DNA of 24,752 nucleotides from an uncultured Selenomonadales bacterium (GTDB lineage Bacteria; Bacillota; Negativicutes; Selenomonadales; Selenomonadaceae), in the NCBI GenBank assembly GCA_947165405.1, contig CAMVAG010000007.1:1-24752 (forward strand), read 5' to 3'. The translations under genes and the position numbers were made by a program. The notes under the pieces are model-generated. The model was not told where the DNA came from. It saw nothing but the letters and a program-made list of their open reading frames with translations, and did no database searches. Positions 1 through 9,528 of this stretch are shown here, one piece after another; positions within the stretch are counted from its first letter, which is position 1; each line of letters starts with the position of its first letter.

Positions 1-2
1 CA

Positions 3-2249
3 ATCGGAGCTTACGATAATTCGCTTTACATTCACGACGTGGCGGACGGAGCAAAATTAACGACGGGCGACGCGGATAAAATTTGGTTGCAGATGCTCGG
101 CGAGACAATGACGCTCAACGGCAACAGGATGACTTTGACGGACGACAGCGACGGCATTTGGCTGCGCGACAAAGAAATCGTAGGCTTGGACGAGGGCGCG
201 AGTTTGCAAGTTTCCAAAGGCGGCACCTACACTGCGAACGAGACTTCCCTCAAGGCAAAGGCGGGCGATGTGATTATCGGACTGGAAAATGACGCTTACA
301 TTTACGACGCGAATAATCCGCTGATAACGCGCAACACTTCCAACGAGGAGATTATCAATCACTTCAAGCCGAATCAAACCGAGATAATCACTTCGAGCAA
401 AAATGTTACGCTTGAGGGCGGCGACTTGGCAATCGTGAAAGACACTTCGGGGCAAGTGAATATCACGGCGGGCGACGATACGATTGTAAGTCAAGGCGAA
501 AATGTTCGTGTGACTTTGACGCCGGAAAAGAATACGTGGCTGTTCCCGATTGACGGCAAGATGACTTTGGAAGGCTACGACGAGGCGACGGATTCGGGCT
601 TCGGCACGACTTACAAAAATATTCTTTCGGAAATTGAAAAAGGCAACGTGGACTTCAACAACGGAATACTCAAGCTTGGTTCGGCGCAAGTCGACATGAG
701 CAAGAGCAGCGAATTGATGAATTTCTTCAACCGCTACAGCAGGCAAGAAAAAGTCGGGTTCGCTTCGCAAAATGATTCGCTTGATGTGAGCGATAAAACT
801 GACGATTTGCTTTTGGTCGCGAAGAAAAATTCCACAGTGAAGAGCGGCAGCGGCGACGATACGATTCTTGCGAGCGAGGGCAGCTTCGTTGACGGCGGCG
901 CAGGAAAAAATTTGGTCAAGAGCAATGGCGCAACTGTTGCACTCAACGGACGCACGACGGTTAAAGGCGAGGTCGACACGGTTTATATCGAGGGCGCAGA
1001 CCCTGCCGTCGACTTCAAAGCGAACGGCTTGACTTTCTACGACAAAAATGTGGGAAAATATTTGACGTTCGACGGCGTTCACTCGACCAAAAAATTGAAT
1101 CTTTACTACGCGGATTCAAACACATTGGGCGAGCACGTTTTTATCGCGGACGACGATTGGTACAACGTGAGCGACGGCGCAGCTGATTATTACGTCGGCG
1201 CGACTGCCAAGAAAAATCACGGCATAGACTTCAGCGAGATAACCGAAGATTTGAACATCACGCTCAACACCGACTATGCGGCCGATACGAATTTCTGGAT
1301 TAACAACATTCATTCGATAAAAGGCGGCGCGGGCAACACGACAATTGTAGGCTCGGACAAAAATGACACGATTCTTGCGGGCAGCGGCGAGCAAAATATT
1401 TACGGCGGCGCGGGTGTCGATAAAATGTACGGCAACACTTCCGCCGATAAAAATTCTGCGACGTTCTACTACATGCCCGGCGACGGTCGCGATTCGATTT
1501 CGAATTTCGACTTCATGACAAACGCGCAAGACGTTACCGCCGATAAAGTTCAGCTCGACAACAACAGCGCAATCACCGATGTTTTGCTTCGCGGCGATGA
1601 TGTGATGCTCAAAGTCGACAACGCGGAAGGTTTCTTGATGCTCGAAGGCGCGCAAGGAAAATCTTTCCGCGTGAACGACGATTTGATTGCCAAAGTTGAT
1701 ACGAACGTTGAATTCGACGGCTTCACGAATTGCTACGTGGGAATCGGCGCGGAGGCAACTTTGACGGTCGGCAAAGGTTTGGGCAACGTCGAAGTTTGGC
1801 TTAGCGATGATTCTTTGGAATATCACGGCAAGATGTACGACGGCAACTTTGCAGTGCTTGACGCCTCACAATCGGACGGCAACAATATTTTGGCGGGCAA
1901 CGAGCTCAACAATTCGATAATCGGCGGCACGGGAAGCAACAGTCTTTGGGGCGGCTACTCCTCCTCGAACGATACGCTTGTTGGCGGCGCGGGGCAAAAT
2001 ACTTTCTTCTACGGCGCGGGCAACGGGCGCGATAAAATTCAAAATGCACACGACGGCGACGTTATCAGCTTGGAAGACATCACGCTCGACCAAATCGCCG
2101 ACGCGAACATCACTTCCGGCGGCGTCATCCTCAACTTCAACGACGGCGGCTCACTCACGGTCGACGGCACTGCTGACGTAACTTATCAGCTTGCCGACGG
2201 CTCAAGGTACTCTGCCAATCATGCAACTTACGATTGGGATTCAAAATAA
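3..2249 (+). CDS. RTX-like beta-roll repeat protein, 5' end outside window
   Basis: This is the C-terminal part of a large secreted repeat protein. The frame is open from base 3 with no stop, so the GTG at 39 is internal and the true start lies upstream. The product is rich in Gly, Asp and Asn and low in Cys. It carries scattered RTX-like motifs such as GSGDDTIL (near base 843), KGGAGNTTI (near 1320), GAGVDKMYG (near 1408) and LVGGAGQNTF (near 1978). Such nonapeptides bind calcium and fold into beta-rolls in proteins exported by type I secretion, whose signal is an uncleaved C-terminus. Between the repeats are less regular beta-rich stretches. No enzymatic domain is visible in this portion, so adhesin, S-layer-like or biofilm roles are all possible. 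An intrinsic terminator follows 27 nt after the stop, so this is a transcription unit of its own or the end of one. The RTX-like class is fairly sure; the function is not known. Confidence 0.8.
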   Translation: MGAYDNSLYIHDVADGAKLTTGDADKIWLQMLGETMTLNGNRMTLTDDSDGIWLRDKEIVGLDEGASLQVSKGGTYTANETSLKAKAGDVIIGLENDAYIYDANNPLITRNTSNEEIINHFKPNQTEIITSSKNVTLEGGDLAIVKDTSGQVNITAGDDTIVSQGENVRVTLTPEKNTWLFPIDGKMTLEGYDEATDSGFGTTYKNILSEIEKGNVDFNNGILKLGSAQVDMSKSSELMNFFNRYSRQEKVGFASQNDSLDVSDKTDDLLLVAKKNSTVKSGSGDDTILASEGSFVDGGAGKNLVKSNGATVALNGRTTVKGEVDTVYIEGADPAVDFKANGLTFYDKNVGKYLTFDGVHSTKKLNLYYADSNTLGEHVFIADDDWYNVSDGAADYYVGATAKKNHGIDFSEITEDLNITLNTDYAADTNFWINNIHSIKGGAGNTTIVGSDKNDTILAGSGEQNIYGGAGVDKMYGNTSADKNSATFYYMPGDGRDSISNFDFMTNAQDVTADKVQLDNNSAITDVLLRGDDVMLKVDNAEGFLMLEGAQGKSFRVNDDLIAKVDTNVEFDGFTNCYVGIGAEATLTVGKGLGNVEVWLSDDSLEYHGKMYDGNFAVLDASQSDGNNILAGNELNNSIIGGTGSNSLWGGYSSSNDTLVGGAGQNTFFYGAGNGRDKIQNAHDGDVISLEDITLDQIADANITSGGVILNFNDGGSLTVDGTADVTYQLADGSRYSANHATYDWDSK

Positions 2250-2276
2250 ACCGCATTTAATCTGAAAAAAATAAAT

Positions 2277-2305
2277 GCCTCGATAAACGTCGAGGCTTTT
2301 TTTTT
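2277..2305 (+). terminator. Intrinsic terminator after the RTX-like gene
   Basis: A perfect 7-bp stem GCCTCGA/TCGAGGC (2277-2283 with 2290-2296) encloses a 6-nt loop and is followed directly by nine T. It lies 27 nt after the stop of the RTX-like gene and separates that gene from the kinase operon. Confidence 0.92.
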
Positions 2306-2436
2306 ACGCTTCGGGAGGCATAACCGCTGCGCAGAAACTTGAATAATATGAAATCGAATTTGCAACAGAGGCGGCGAATATCTCAAGAAAAAGTTTTTCG
2401 GCGAAGGATTTCTTTTTGCGTGTGAAGAATTTGCCG

Positions 2437-2450
2437 CGTAAAATTTTACG
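2437..2450. promoter_or_regulatory. 14-nt perfect palindrome just upstream of a Shine-Dalgarno site
   Basis: CGTAAAATTTTACG is a perfect palindrome that ends one base before the AAAGGA Shine-Dalgarno site of the 502-aa gene (2451-2456). It could be an operator or a small RNA hairpin next to the ribosome site. Its centre is the octamer AAAATTTT, which is very frequent in this window, so it may also be coincidence. Confidence 0.3.
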
Positions 2451-2466
2451 AAAGGACTAATCCGAA

Positions 2467-3975
2467 ATGAGCATAACGGAAAAAATGGAACGGGAAATGA
2501 GATTGTGGGCGGCGGAATTGAACGAGTCGAACAAATTCCTCGCAACCTCACGCAAAGAAAAAATTTTTGACTTCCTCAATAACCGCGAAAATCTCTGCAC
2601 GCCGGGATTTATTTTGCGTCGTCAACTGCAAATGAAATTTCCGGAACTCATCGAAGCGGCGGCAAAAAAATCCGGCGTCGAAAGTTACGCAGACTTGACC
2701 AAAGTCGGAAATGTTGCTTGGCCATCAAAGTTAGTCGGGAGCTTGGCAAAAATTTTGACGACGACAAAGTTTGCAAAGTTCGGCGAAGATTTTCTCGACA
2801 TCGAAAAAAAGCAATGGGAAAGTTATCTTTTGGATAAGTCTCATTGCCAACGCAAGACCGCGATAAAATTAATCTTCGCGCTGGAAATGGACGACGCGAC
2901 CGCCGCAAAATTTCTTTTGTCGAATGACGACGACCTGTTGAGTTTGCGCAACCCCTTCGATTACGCCTGCAAGAGCTGTTTGAATTGCGGACTCACTTAC
3001 GACGCGGCGGAAGAGCTTTTCAAAAATTTTTCGGCTGCCTTTGAAAATCTTGACGACAATCACAAAATAGCTTTGACGAATGATTTCACGCGATTGGTAA
3101 AAAGTGAAACAGCGGCTTTTCGCGAACAGGATATAATTTCCGTCGAAGACACAAAAAATTTTTTGAGCGATATGATGTTCAAGTACAAAGACGATTTTTC
3201 CGAAGCCGGCTACTCCCAACAAAATATTAATCGTCTGAAAGTTTTTCTGAAATATTTAATGCTCTTGTATCCGACGGTCGACCGCTTTATCGGCAAAGAC
3301 CTTTTGAACAGCGAGGAGATAGAAAAAAATTCCGACGGCATCCCGAAAATTTTGAGCCACTTGATAACCGCGATGATTGACGCCCAAGAAATAGATTTGC
3401 CGATATACACCGAGCTTTCCTCTTACGGCGGATTGAACTTGCCGCAGCGCGGAGCCTTGAAACGTTTTTATGACAATATTCCTTTCAACAAAAATGTTTT
3501 GATTCCGTTGAGATCTTTGTCGCAAACTTTGCGGTCGATTATGCGTGCGGTCAAGTGTCCCGAAAATGCCCGCGCCGTCAATCGCGATACCGTCTTGCTC
3601 CTCACTTATTTTTTCATTACGGCTTGGCGCACTTCGACGGAAGAAACTCGCGAAAATTTTCAAGCTTTGTTGGAAAAAGATATGGCGGCGGCAATTGAGG
3701 ACAGCGCGGAAGAAAGTTTGTTGTACGCGCTGGAGGATGCCGCCTACGCAATCGATTCGATAGAAGACGGCAAAGAAGAGCCTTTGAAAAATTATATCGC
3801 CGCGTTGAACAGAATGCTTGAGCCGTTTGAGTTCAACGAATTTTATGCGCCGTTCGTCTTGGATCGTTTTATCTTGATATGTCTTTTGTCGGAAGAGGAA
3901 AATATCATGAGCTCGATAATTTACGAAAGTTATCGACTTAGTAAAAATTTGATTGAGCAAAGAGAAGGTGGTTGA
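2467..3975 (+). CDS. Unrecognised 502-aa helical protein, operon partner of the kinase-STAND gene
   Basis: I do not recognise a named family. The protein reads as soluble and almost wholly alpha-helical, with many Leu/Phe/Ala heptad-like stretches and no signal peptide or membrane segment. A feature near residues 165-185 is a Cys-containing helix pair (ACKSCLNCGLTYDAAEELF); the CxxCxxC spacing there might bind metal, but nothing else supports this. The start is ATG 2467 with AAAGGA ten bases upstream. The stop (TGA 3973-3975) is followed after one base by the ATG of the kinase-STAND gene, so the two are certainly co-transcribed and probably translationally coupled. By context it may be an adaptor, substrate or regulator of that kinase. 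There is no sequence evidence for a catalytic activity. Confidence 0.8.
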   Translation: MSITEKMEREMRLWAAELNESNKFLATSRKEKIFDFLNNRENLCTPGFILRRQLQMKFPELIEAAAKKSGVESYADLTKVGNVAWPSKLVGSLAKILTTTKFAKFGEDFLDIEKKQWESYLLDKSHCQRKTAIKLIFALEMDDATAAKFLLSNDDDLLSLRNPFDYACKSCLNCGLTYDAAEELFKNFSAAFENLDDNHKIALTNDFTRLVKSETAAFREQDIISVEDTKNFLSDMMFKYKDDFSEAGYSQQNINRLKVFLKYLMLLYPTVDRFIGKDLLNSEEIEKNSDGIPKILSHLITAMIDAQEIDLPIYTELSSYGGLNLPQRGALKRFYDNIPFNKNVLIPLRSLSQTLRSIMRAVKCPENARAVNRDTVLLLTYFFITAWRTSTEETRENFQALLEKDMAAAIEDSAEESLLYALEDAAYAIDSIEDGKEEPLKNYIAALNRMLEPFEFNEFYAPFVLDRFILICLLSEEENIMSSIIYESYRLSKNLIEQREGG

Positions 3976-3976
3976 A

Positions 3977-6900
3977 ATGAAAAATTATGAAGTCCCGCGC
4001 CCGAACGGTGACCTCGACGACCGCACACCATTGCCCGCCGGCAGCGAAATAATTTCTGTTCACGGAATCCGTTTCAAAATAAAAAATGATGCAGTTGTTC
4101 GCGGAGGTTCGGCTCTCATTTACAGAGTCAGTCGCGCAGGAAGCTATCGAAAATATATCCTTAAGGAGTGCTATCCTTACACAAAAAATCTTTCTTTCAA
4201 AAGAGACCTAACAAGCGGCTCGGCTCTTCCCGTCGCCGAAAATGCCGAAGCCGAAGAACTTTTCGACTTGGTGAAAAGAAACATGCGGCGCGAAAATGAA
4301 ATCGGCGAATTGATTGCCAACCAAACCGGGCGGATGATTGCTCCCGGAGAAAATTTGGACGCGGCAAAAATAATTGTCGACGGTCGCGAACTGGACGCGG
4401 CGGGTTGCTATTTTATTTTGTTCGAGGATGCAACGGCTTCCGACAAACGCGGTTGGTTTCTGAAAGATTTGCTTGAGGAATGTGCTCGCCCGATTGAAAA
4501 CGATATGCCGTTGAGGACGGGCAATCTTCCCGCACCGCCGATTGCCGCCGCCGTCATGGAAGAACTTTTGAAAGCTTTGCGCGATGTTCATCTGGCAGGG
4601 TACGTTCACGGCGACATTAACGATTCGAATATTTTTTTCATGGGCTGCGACCCGCAAAATTCCGATATCGGCGTCGGTCAACTTTTGGATTTCGGCAACG
4701 CTCTCAAGCTTGAGGCTGACGGAAAAACTTTGCCGATAAAAAATATTTTCAGCACGTCCGGCTATTGGGCACCGGAAATTCTTGAGAACAAAGGCGACTT
4801 GCGACTCACTGCCGCCGCCGATATTTATTCCGCCGGTTGCCTCATGCTTTATCTTTTTAAAGGCATGCGCTACAAAAAAGTTTACGGCAGGAATCTCGCG
4901 AAAAATATTTCCGCCGCAACTTTTCTTCCCGTCAAAAAAATTATGCAGCGCGGCTACAATCGCGAATCCGCCAATCTTTTCTCGAAAATTTTGTCGAAGG
5001 CTTTCGCGTACAATCCCGACGACCGCTATCAAAATGCCGACGAAATGCTCAAGGACATCATCTTCTTGAAAAAAATCCTCGACCCGCCGAAATTTAATTT
5101 GTCGCCGAATCTTTCGCGCAGTCCCTATTTCGTCAGCGGCAGTCGCGATAAAGAAATCGCCTGCTTGCAAGCCGAAATTGACGCGGGAAAATCTTTGCTC
5201 TGGATTTGGGGAATCGGCGGCATCGGCAAAACCGAATTGGCGATGGAATTCGCCCGCAAGCAAATTGAAAACGGTCGCGCCGCTTACCTCGCCACGTTTC
5301 GTTCAAGCATCAAGGAGACCGTGCTCAATTTGAATTTTTCGGGTTGGCATTTCGAATTCGACGGGCAAGGCGACGCTTCCGATTTGGAATATCGTGCGCG
5401 AATTGATTTGCTCAAGGAAAATTGCAAAGACGTTCTCTTGATAATCGACAACTTCGACGACGAAAAAAAATCCCTCGCCGAGCTGCAACGCGAACCGGCT
5501 TACAAAGACCTGCTTGGTTTGGATATGAAAATTCTTTTTACGACTCGTTCGCGCCCGAATAATTTTGTTCCCGAATTGCAACCGCTTGACGAGGAAAGTG
5601 CTTTAACACTTTTTAAATCCGTCATGAAAATTTCTCCCGACGAGGAAAATATCATTCGGAAGTTGATTCGCGAAGTCGATTGCCACCCAATGACCGTCGA
5701 AATTTTGGCGCACACCTTAAATGAAAGTTGGGGCACTCTTTCACCGAAAGAATTGCTTGCCCGACTTAAAGACGCGGCTTTGAATTCTTCGACCGACCCG
5801 GAAGTTTTGCACAAGAAGGGCGGCTCCGTTCGCGAGGCAAAAATTTATAATCACTTGCGCACGCTGTTTAATCTCTTCAACATCGAGGATTCTTATCGGG
5901 AAATTTTGTGCCACACGACGCTCCTTCCGATTGACGGTTTCGAGGCTTCGGAATTTATTTTGAGTGAAACCGACGCCAAAAAAAAACAACTTAAGCAGTT
6001 GGAAGGGCGGGGCTGGTTGAGGCGGCGTGCGGAAAATAATTCGCTGTGGATTCATCCTTTGGTGAGAAGTATTTTCTTAAATGAACTCAAGCCGACGAAT
6101 GATGATTGCTCAAATTTTCTTTCGACCTTGTGGAGAAGACTTGACGATCGTTTTCCTCAAGAGAAAAAATTATTTCGTCAAGCCGCCGAACTTTTCGAAG
6201 GCGCGGCAAAAAATTTGGGCGACCAATCGGGCGAACATCATTTTCACGCCGGCTTTTGCCATATCGTCAGCGATAATTTTGTTAAAGCTTTGACGCTGGA
6301 GGAAAAGGCGATTCGACTTCAAGAGGCGAATCCGAACAAAAATAATCTCGACTTCGCCCGAAACTGCAACGACGCGGGTGTCGCCGCCTGCTACATGAAA
6401 GACTACTCGAAGGGCATGAGCTATTTTGAAAAGGCCGTAAAAGTTTTGGAATCCTGCTCGCCCGACGACCCGAACGCCGCCAACATCTTGACGAACATCG
6501 CCAACGCTTGGTTATTTCTGGGCGATTACAAAAAAGCTCTGCCGCTCGCCGAACGCGCCGTAAAAATTTTTGAGAAGACGCCGCCGAAAAATCAACACGA
6601 ATTGGCAAATGCCTACAGCGTGCTTGGAAATATTTTCATGTGGCTCAAAAAATTTGACGAGGCAAAACCGAATTTTATGACTGCCGCCGCGATTTTGGAA
6701 AAGACAGCTCCCGAAGGTTCCGCCGAACTTGCAAGGGCTTATCTGGACATCGGGCAGCTTGCGGCTTTGGCGGGCGATGAAATTTCCGGCGAAAAATATT
6801 TGTTGAAAGCCATCGCCGTTCAAGAAAAGTTGTTGTCGAAAAATCATCCCGATAAAATAATGTCCTTCCGAGTCTTGAGCGGAATTTATTTCAGAATCGG

Positions 6901-7591
6901 AAACGTCGAGGCGGGCGAAAAATATGCTGACGCGGCGCGAAAAGCTTTGCAAGAAAATTTGGACGCGGAATTAAAAGACACGTTGTCTTTGTGCTTGGAC
7001 ACGATAGAATTGCGCGGAGAAAAAATGTTGCCCGTCGAATTTATTGCATATCACAAGACGGCAGCAAGCTGTTATCGTCAACTGGGCAACCTCGATTCGG
7101 CGAAAAAATTTTTATCGGCGGCACTGGAAAAAATTCCCGAAACAAATTCGCCGCAAGAAATTTCCGACGCGTTCTTTGAGGCGTCAAATTTTTGCGAGGC
7201 TCAAAAAAATTTCGAAGAGGCAATTTCATATTTCCAAAAGGCGTTGTCAATCGTACAAAAAAATGAGCCCGACAATTTCGAAAAGTTGAGCTCAAAATTT
7301 ATGACACTTGCCGACCTTTTTTTCAAAGCGAAAAAATTGGAAGAAGCATTGACCTGTTACGAAAAGTCGATACAAATTCAGTTGCAGTCGCCGTATCCGA
7401 ATTTCGATTTCGTGAAGCTCGTCAAAAAATTCGTCGGCATAACCTTGCGCGATTTAAATCGAACGGAAGAGGCGCGCGCGGTTTTCGAAAAACTTTTGGC
7501 GGAGTGGAAGGAGGAGCTGTCCGATTTTCATCCGACGATAAAAGAGTTGGAAAATTTGGCGGCGAATCTTTCTCGGAAAAGTGAATCATAA
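3977..7591 (+). CDS. Ser/Thr kinase - STAND (NB-ARC-like) ATPase - TPR fusion protein
   Basis: This 1204-aa cytoplasmic signalling protein has three modules. Residues ~25-360 are a eukaryotic-like protein kinase with a Gly-rich loop (GGSALIY, ~43-49), Lys63 in YILKE, catalytic loop HGDINDSN with Asp213 and Asn218, DFG at 238-240, and the APE motif in YWAPEI at 265-267; all key residues are present. Residues ~380-720 are a STAND P-loop ATPase with Walker A GIGGIGKT (412-419), Walker B LLIIDN (Asp491), an arginine in FTTRSR (~521-526) and a CHPMTVEIL helix like the GLPL motif of NB-ARC. Residues ~760-1200 hold about ten TPRs, which in such proteins sense a ligand or partner. ATG 3977 is chosen over TTG 3953 because AAGGTGG lies six bases before it; TTG 3953 would also place the Shine-Dalgarno inside the gene. 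STAND-TPR proteins are known as bacterial immune sensors and as transcription regulators; the kinase head suggests activation by phosphorylation. It ends convergently with the pglZ operon. Confidence 0.9.
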   Translation: MKNYEVPRPNGDLDDRTPLPAGSEIISVHGIRFKIKNDAVVRGGSALIYRVSRAGSYRKYILKECYPYTKNLSFKRDLTSGSALPVAENAEAEELFDLVKRNMRRENEIGELIANQTGRMIAPGENLDAAKIIVDGRELDAAGCYFILFEDATASDKRGWFLKDLLEECARPIENDMPLRTGNLPAPPIAAAVMEELLKALRDVHLAGYVHGDINDSNIFFMGCDPQNSDIGVGQLLDFGNALKLEADGKTLPIKNIFSTSGYWAPEILENKGDLRLTAAADIYSAGCLMLYLFKGMRYKKVYGRNLAKNISAATFLPVKKIMQRGYNRESANLFSKILSKAFAYNPDDRYQNADEMLKDIIFLKKILDPPKFNLSPNLSRSPYFVSGSRDKEIACLQAEIDAGKSLLWIWGIGGIGKTELAMEFARKQIENGRAAYLATFRSSIKETVLNLNFSGWHFEFDGQGDASDLEYRARIDLLKENCKDVLLIIDNFDDEKKSLAELQREPAYKDLLGLDMKILFTTRSRPNNFVPELQPLDEESALTLFKSVMKISPDEENIIRKLIREVDCHPMTVEILAHTLNESWGTLSPKELLARLKDAALNSSTDPEVLHKKGGSVREAKIYNHLRTLFNLFNIEDSYREILCHTTLLPIDGFEASEFILSETDAKKKQLKQLEGRGWLRRRAENNSLWIHPLVRSIFLNELKPTNDDCSNFLSTLWRRLDDRFPQEKKLFRQAAELFEGAAKNLGDQSGEHHFHAGFCHIVSDNFVKALTLEEKAIRLQEANPNKNNLDFARNCNDAGVAACYMKDYSKGMSYFEKAVKVLESCSPDDPNAANILTNIANAWLFLGDYKKALPLAERAVKIFEKTPPKNQHELANAYSVLGNIFMWLKKFDEAKPNFMTAAAILEKTAPEGSAELARAYLDIGQLAALAGDEISGEKYLLKAIAVQEKLLSKNHPDKIMSFRVLSGIYFRIGNVEAGEKYADAARKALQENLDAELKDTLSLCLDTIELRGEKMLPVEFIAYHKTAASCYRQLGNLDSAKKFLSAALEKIPETNSPQEISDAFFEASNFCEAQKNFEEAISYFQKALSIVQKNEPDNFEKLSSKFMTLADLFFKAKKLEEALTCYEKSIQIQLQSPYPNFDFVKLVKKFVGITLRDLNRTEEARAVFEKLLAEWKEELSDFHPTIKELENLAANLSRKSES

Positions 7592-7698
7592 CCCGAAATG
7601 AAGGCGTGTTAAAATTCGGCTGTCTTGATAAGAAAATCAACAGTCGGATTCAACAGGGTGCCGCCTTCGGGGGCAGCTCTTCCCGACGACCAAATAAA

Positions 7699-9528
7699 TC
7701 AACTTTCAAATTCAATCACCGGAACCAAGACTTCTTCGAGGGTCGCGCCGCCGTGAACTTCAACAGAATTCATGCGGCCGCCCGTGAATCGGTCGTAATT
7801 GCTCAAAACCCAATAACCGTTTTCCTCCGTCGCACAAAGCGGCGGTTTTATATTTTCTTCGCTCCTTTGACAGCAACGCCCGCCGTGTTCGCCGACGGAT
7901 TGCATTTTGTAAGTTTTTACGTTCCTGAACAATACGGCAAGTCGACTCGCGCCGTGATCGGAAGTCAAGATAACTTTTTCGGTCGGGTGTCGCGTCAAAA
8001 AATTTTTTATCTCGTCAAGCGCGTCGTCGATTATTTTCAGTTCGTCGACAATGTAAATCGGCGCGGAACATTTGCCGCCGTCGAATTTTTCGGGCGAGTG
8101 TTTCAAGTCGTCGAGCTTGGAATTTTTATCGAACTTGTCACCCGTCCAATCGTCGTAGAAATTTTTATTCATCGAGGTCAGCGTCGGCAATTCGGCACGA
8201 GCAATTTTAATCCGCGAGGCAAGTCCGATTCGTTGAGCGCGAGCTTTGATGTAACTCAAAAATTCTGCACCGAGCGCGTCGAGCCAATACAACTTCGCAC
8301 GCCCGTCGACTTTCTCCAAAAGCTCTTGCCGGCTTGGAAATTTATTGTAGGGTCTTTCGAGCGCAAGGGCTTGCACGTGTTCATTAAAATTTTCGTCGGC
8401 GACGTTGAATAATTTTTCCCTTTTGTAATTTCTGAAGTACGTCGTAATTTTTTCGTCATCAAAAATATAATCCGTCAAGTAATCTTTCAGCGCGGGAAAA
8501 TTTTTTTCGAAGGCGGAAGGAATTTCTCTCAAGCCCTGCACGGCACGAATCATCGATTTACATTCTTCAGGGGTGTTGTCAGTCAAATATTTTACTGCTT
8601 CCGAGCCGTCAAATAATTTTTCAAGGCGCGCAAGATACTCCGATAAAAATTCCGACGAAATATTTTTGACGACCGCCTTTCGTTGTTGATAGAAGTCCTC
8701 AAAAATTTTTTCGTCCGTGACGTCAAGCAGAGCGAAGAATAAATTTTTCCGATACTCTTCAAAGCTTGAGGATTTTTCAAAGACGTAATTCAAATAAGGA
8801 ATCGTCGGGCGTCTCTTAAAGCTGCGTGCGAAAGTCCGCCAATGTTCGGGAGGATAACCTTCGCATTTGTCGTCGAAAAAAATTTCCCGCCACTGCCAAT
8901 CCTCCAGAGCATTCGGCGGAATTGAAATTTGCGGCTCACGAAATTTTATCGCCTCGAAATAGGAATTGATTTCTTTCACGTTCACGAGCGGCCAGTTTGT
9001 TTGCACGGTCACCGAAGATTTTCCGCTTTCAAGAAGTCGCAGGAACTCGGTAAAATTTTTCGCGTCGGTCGCAATATCAAGGTTCGGATTGAACTTCACG
9101 ACAGAAAAAATTTCTTTGCCGGCAACGTGGCAAAAATGATTCGTGCGGAATTTGAAATCGTCGGCGGCAAGTCGTTTGAGGAAATTCGAAATGCCGCGAC
9201 AGACGAAAACAATTTTCCGATTGAAAGTTCTTTCGCAGATATGCAGCAAAATATTTTCTTGAGCAGTGAAAAAAATGCATTCGCCCAAGCCGAAAAAAAC
9301 GGCGTCTTTCTCCAACGCCGTCAATTTATCAATCAACGAATCCCTATCGAAAGGAAAATCTTCATTACAAAGATTAGAGCCGTAAATTTGATCCAAGTCC
9401 TCGAAAGATTTTTTTAATTCCTCGACGGCGGGCGCGCAATCGGCAGCAACGAAATAAGGGCGAAAATTATTTTGCCGCAGGTATACGCGAATTTTTTCTG
9501 TTGCTTGTGAGATATTAATCTGTTCCAT
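7699..9528 (-). CDS. pglZ: PglZ-family protein (alkaline phosphatase fold), BREX-type defence
   Basis: This 609-aa protein is the last gene of the four-gene minus-strand operon. Its C-terminal third has the PglZ core, a metal-dependent alkaline-phosphatase-superfamily fold: LYWLDALG with Asp417, the nucleophile-region PTLTSM (Thr449/Thr451), TSDHG with Asp524 and His525, and VHGGATLEEVLVPV with His592. All metal-site residues expected of the family seem present, so it should be an active hydrolase. The N-terminal ~400 residues are divergent and helical. PglZ is the signature protein of BREX and the older Pgl phage-defence systems. Its substrate is not settled; it is thought to act with the BrxC ATPase. 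The ATG at 9528 overlaps the upstream gene by 14 nt and has GAGGGAAG upstream, so it is translationally coupled to the BrxC-like gene. It is shorter than many type 1 PglZ proteins (~800+ aa), which fits the smaller PglZ variants of other BREX types. Confidence 0.85.
   Translation of the reverse strand: MEQINISQATEKIRVYLRQNNFRPYFVAADCAPAVEELKKSFEDLDQIYGSNLCNEDFPFDRDSLIDKLTALEKDAVFFGLGECIFFTAQENILLHICERTFNRKIVFVCRGISNFLKRLAADDFKFRTNHFCHVAGKEIFSVVKFNPNLDIATDAKNFTEFLRLLESGKSSVTVQTNWPLVNVKEINSYFEAIKFREPQISIPPNALEDWQWREIFFDDKCEGYPPEHWRTFARSFKRRPTIPYLNYVFEKSSSFEEYRKNLFFALLDVTDEKIFEDFYQQRKAVVKNISSEFLSEYLARLEKLFDGSEAVKYLTDNTPEECKSMIRAVQGLREIPSAFEKNFPALKDYLTDYIFDDEKITTYFRNYKREKLFNVADENFNEHVQALALERPYNKFPSRQELLEKVDGRAKLYWLDALGAEFLSYIKARAQRIGLASRIKIARAELPTLTSMNKNFYDDWTGDKFDKNSKLDDLKHSPEKFDGGKCSAPIYIVDELKIIDDALDEIKNFLTRHPTEKVILTSDHGASRLAVLFRNVKTYKMQSVGEHGGRCCQRSEENIKPPLCATEENGYWVLSNYDRFTGGRMNSVEVHGGATLEEVLVPVIEFES

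Noticed and set aside
57..1082. 341-codon minus-strand open frame opposite the RTX-like gene
   Set aside because: It is the antisense shadow of the repeat gene. The peptide lacks any family look, and the plus strand has clear RTX-like motifs.
4208..5263. 351-codon minus-strand open frame
   Set aside because: It lies wholly opposite the kinase domain, whose catalytic motifs are intact on the plus strand.
7592..7698. Bidirectional terminator between the two convergent operons
   Set aside because: The best stem, TGCCGCC/GGGGGCA around 7659-7675, has a mismatch and no T run on either strand.
7606..8412. 268-codon plus-strand open frame just after the kinase-STAND gene
   Set aside because: It overlaps the PglZ core on the other strand, where the metal-site motifs lie, and has no Shine-Dalgarno. 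It is a shadow.
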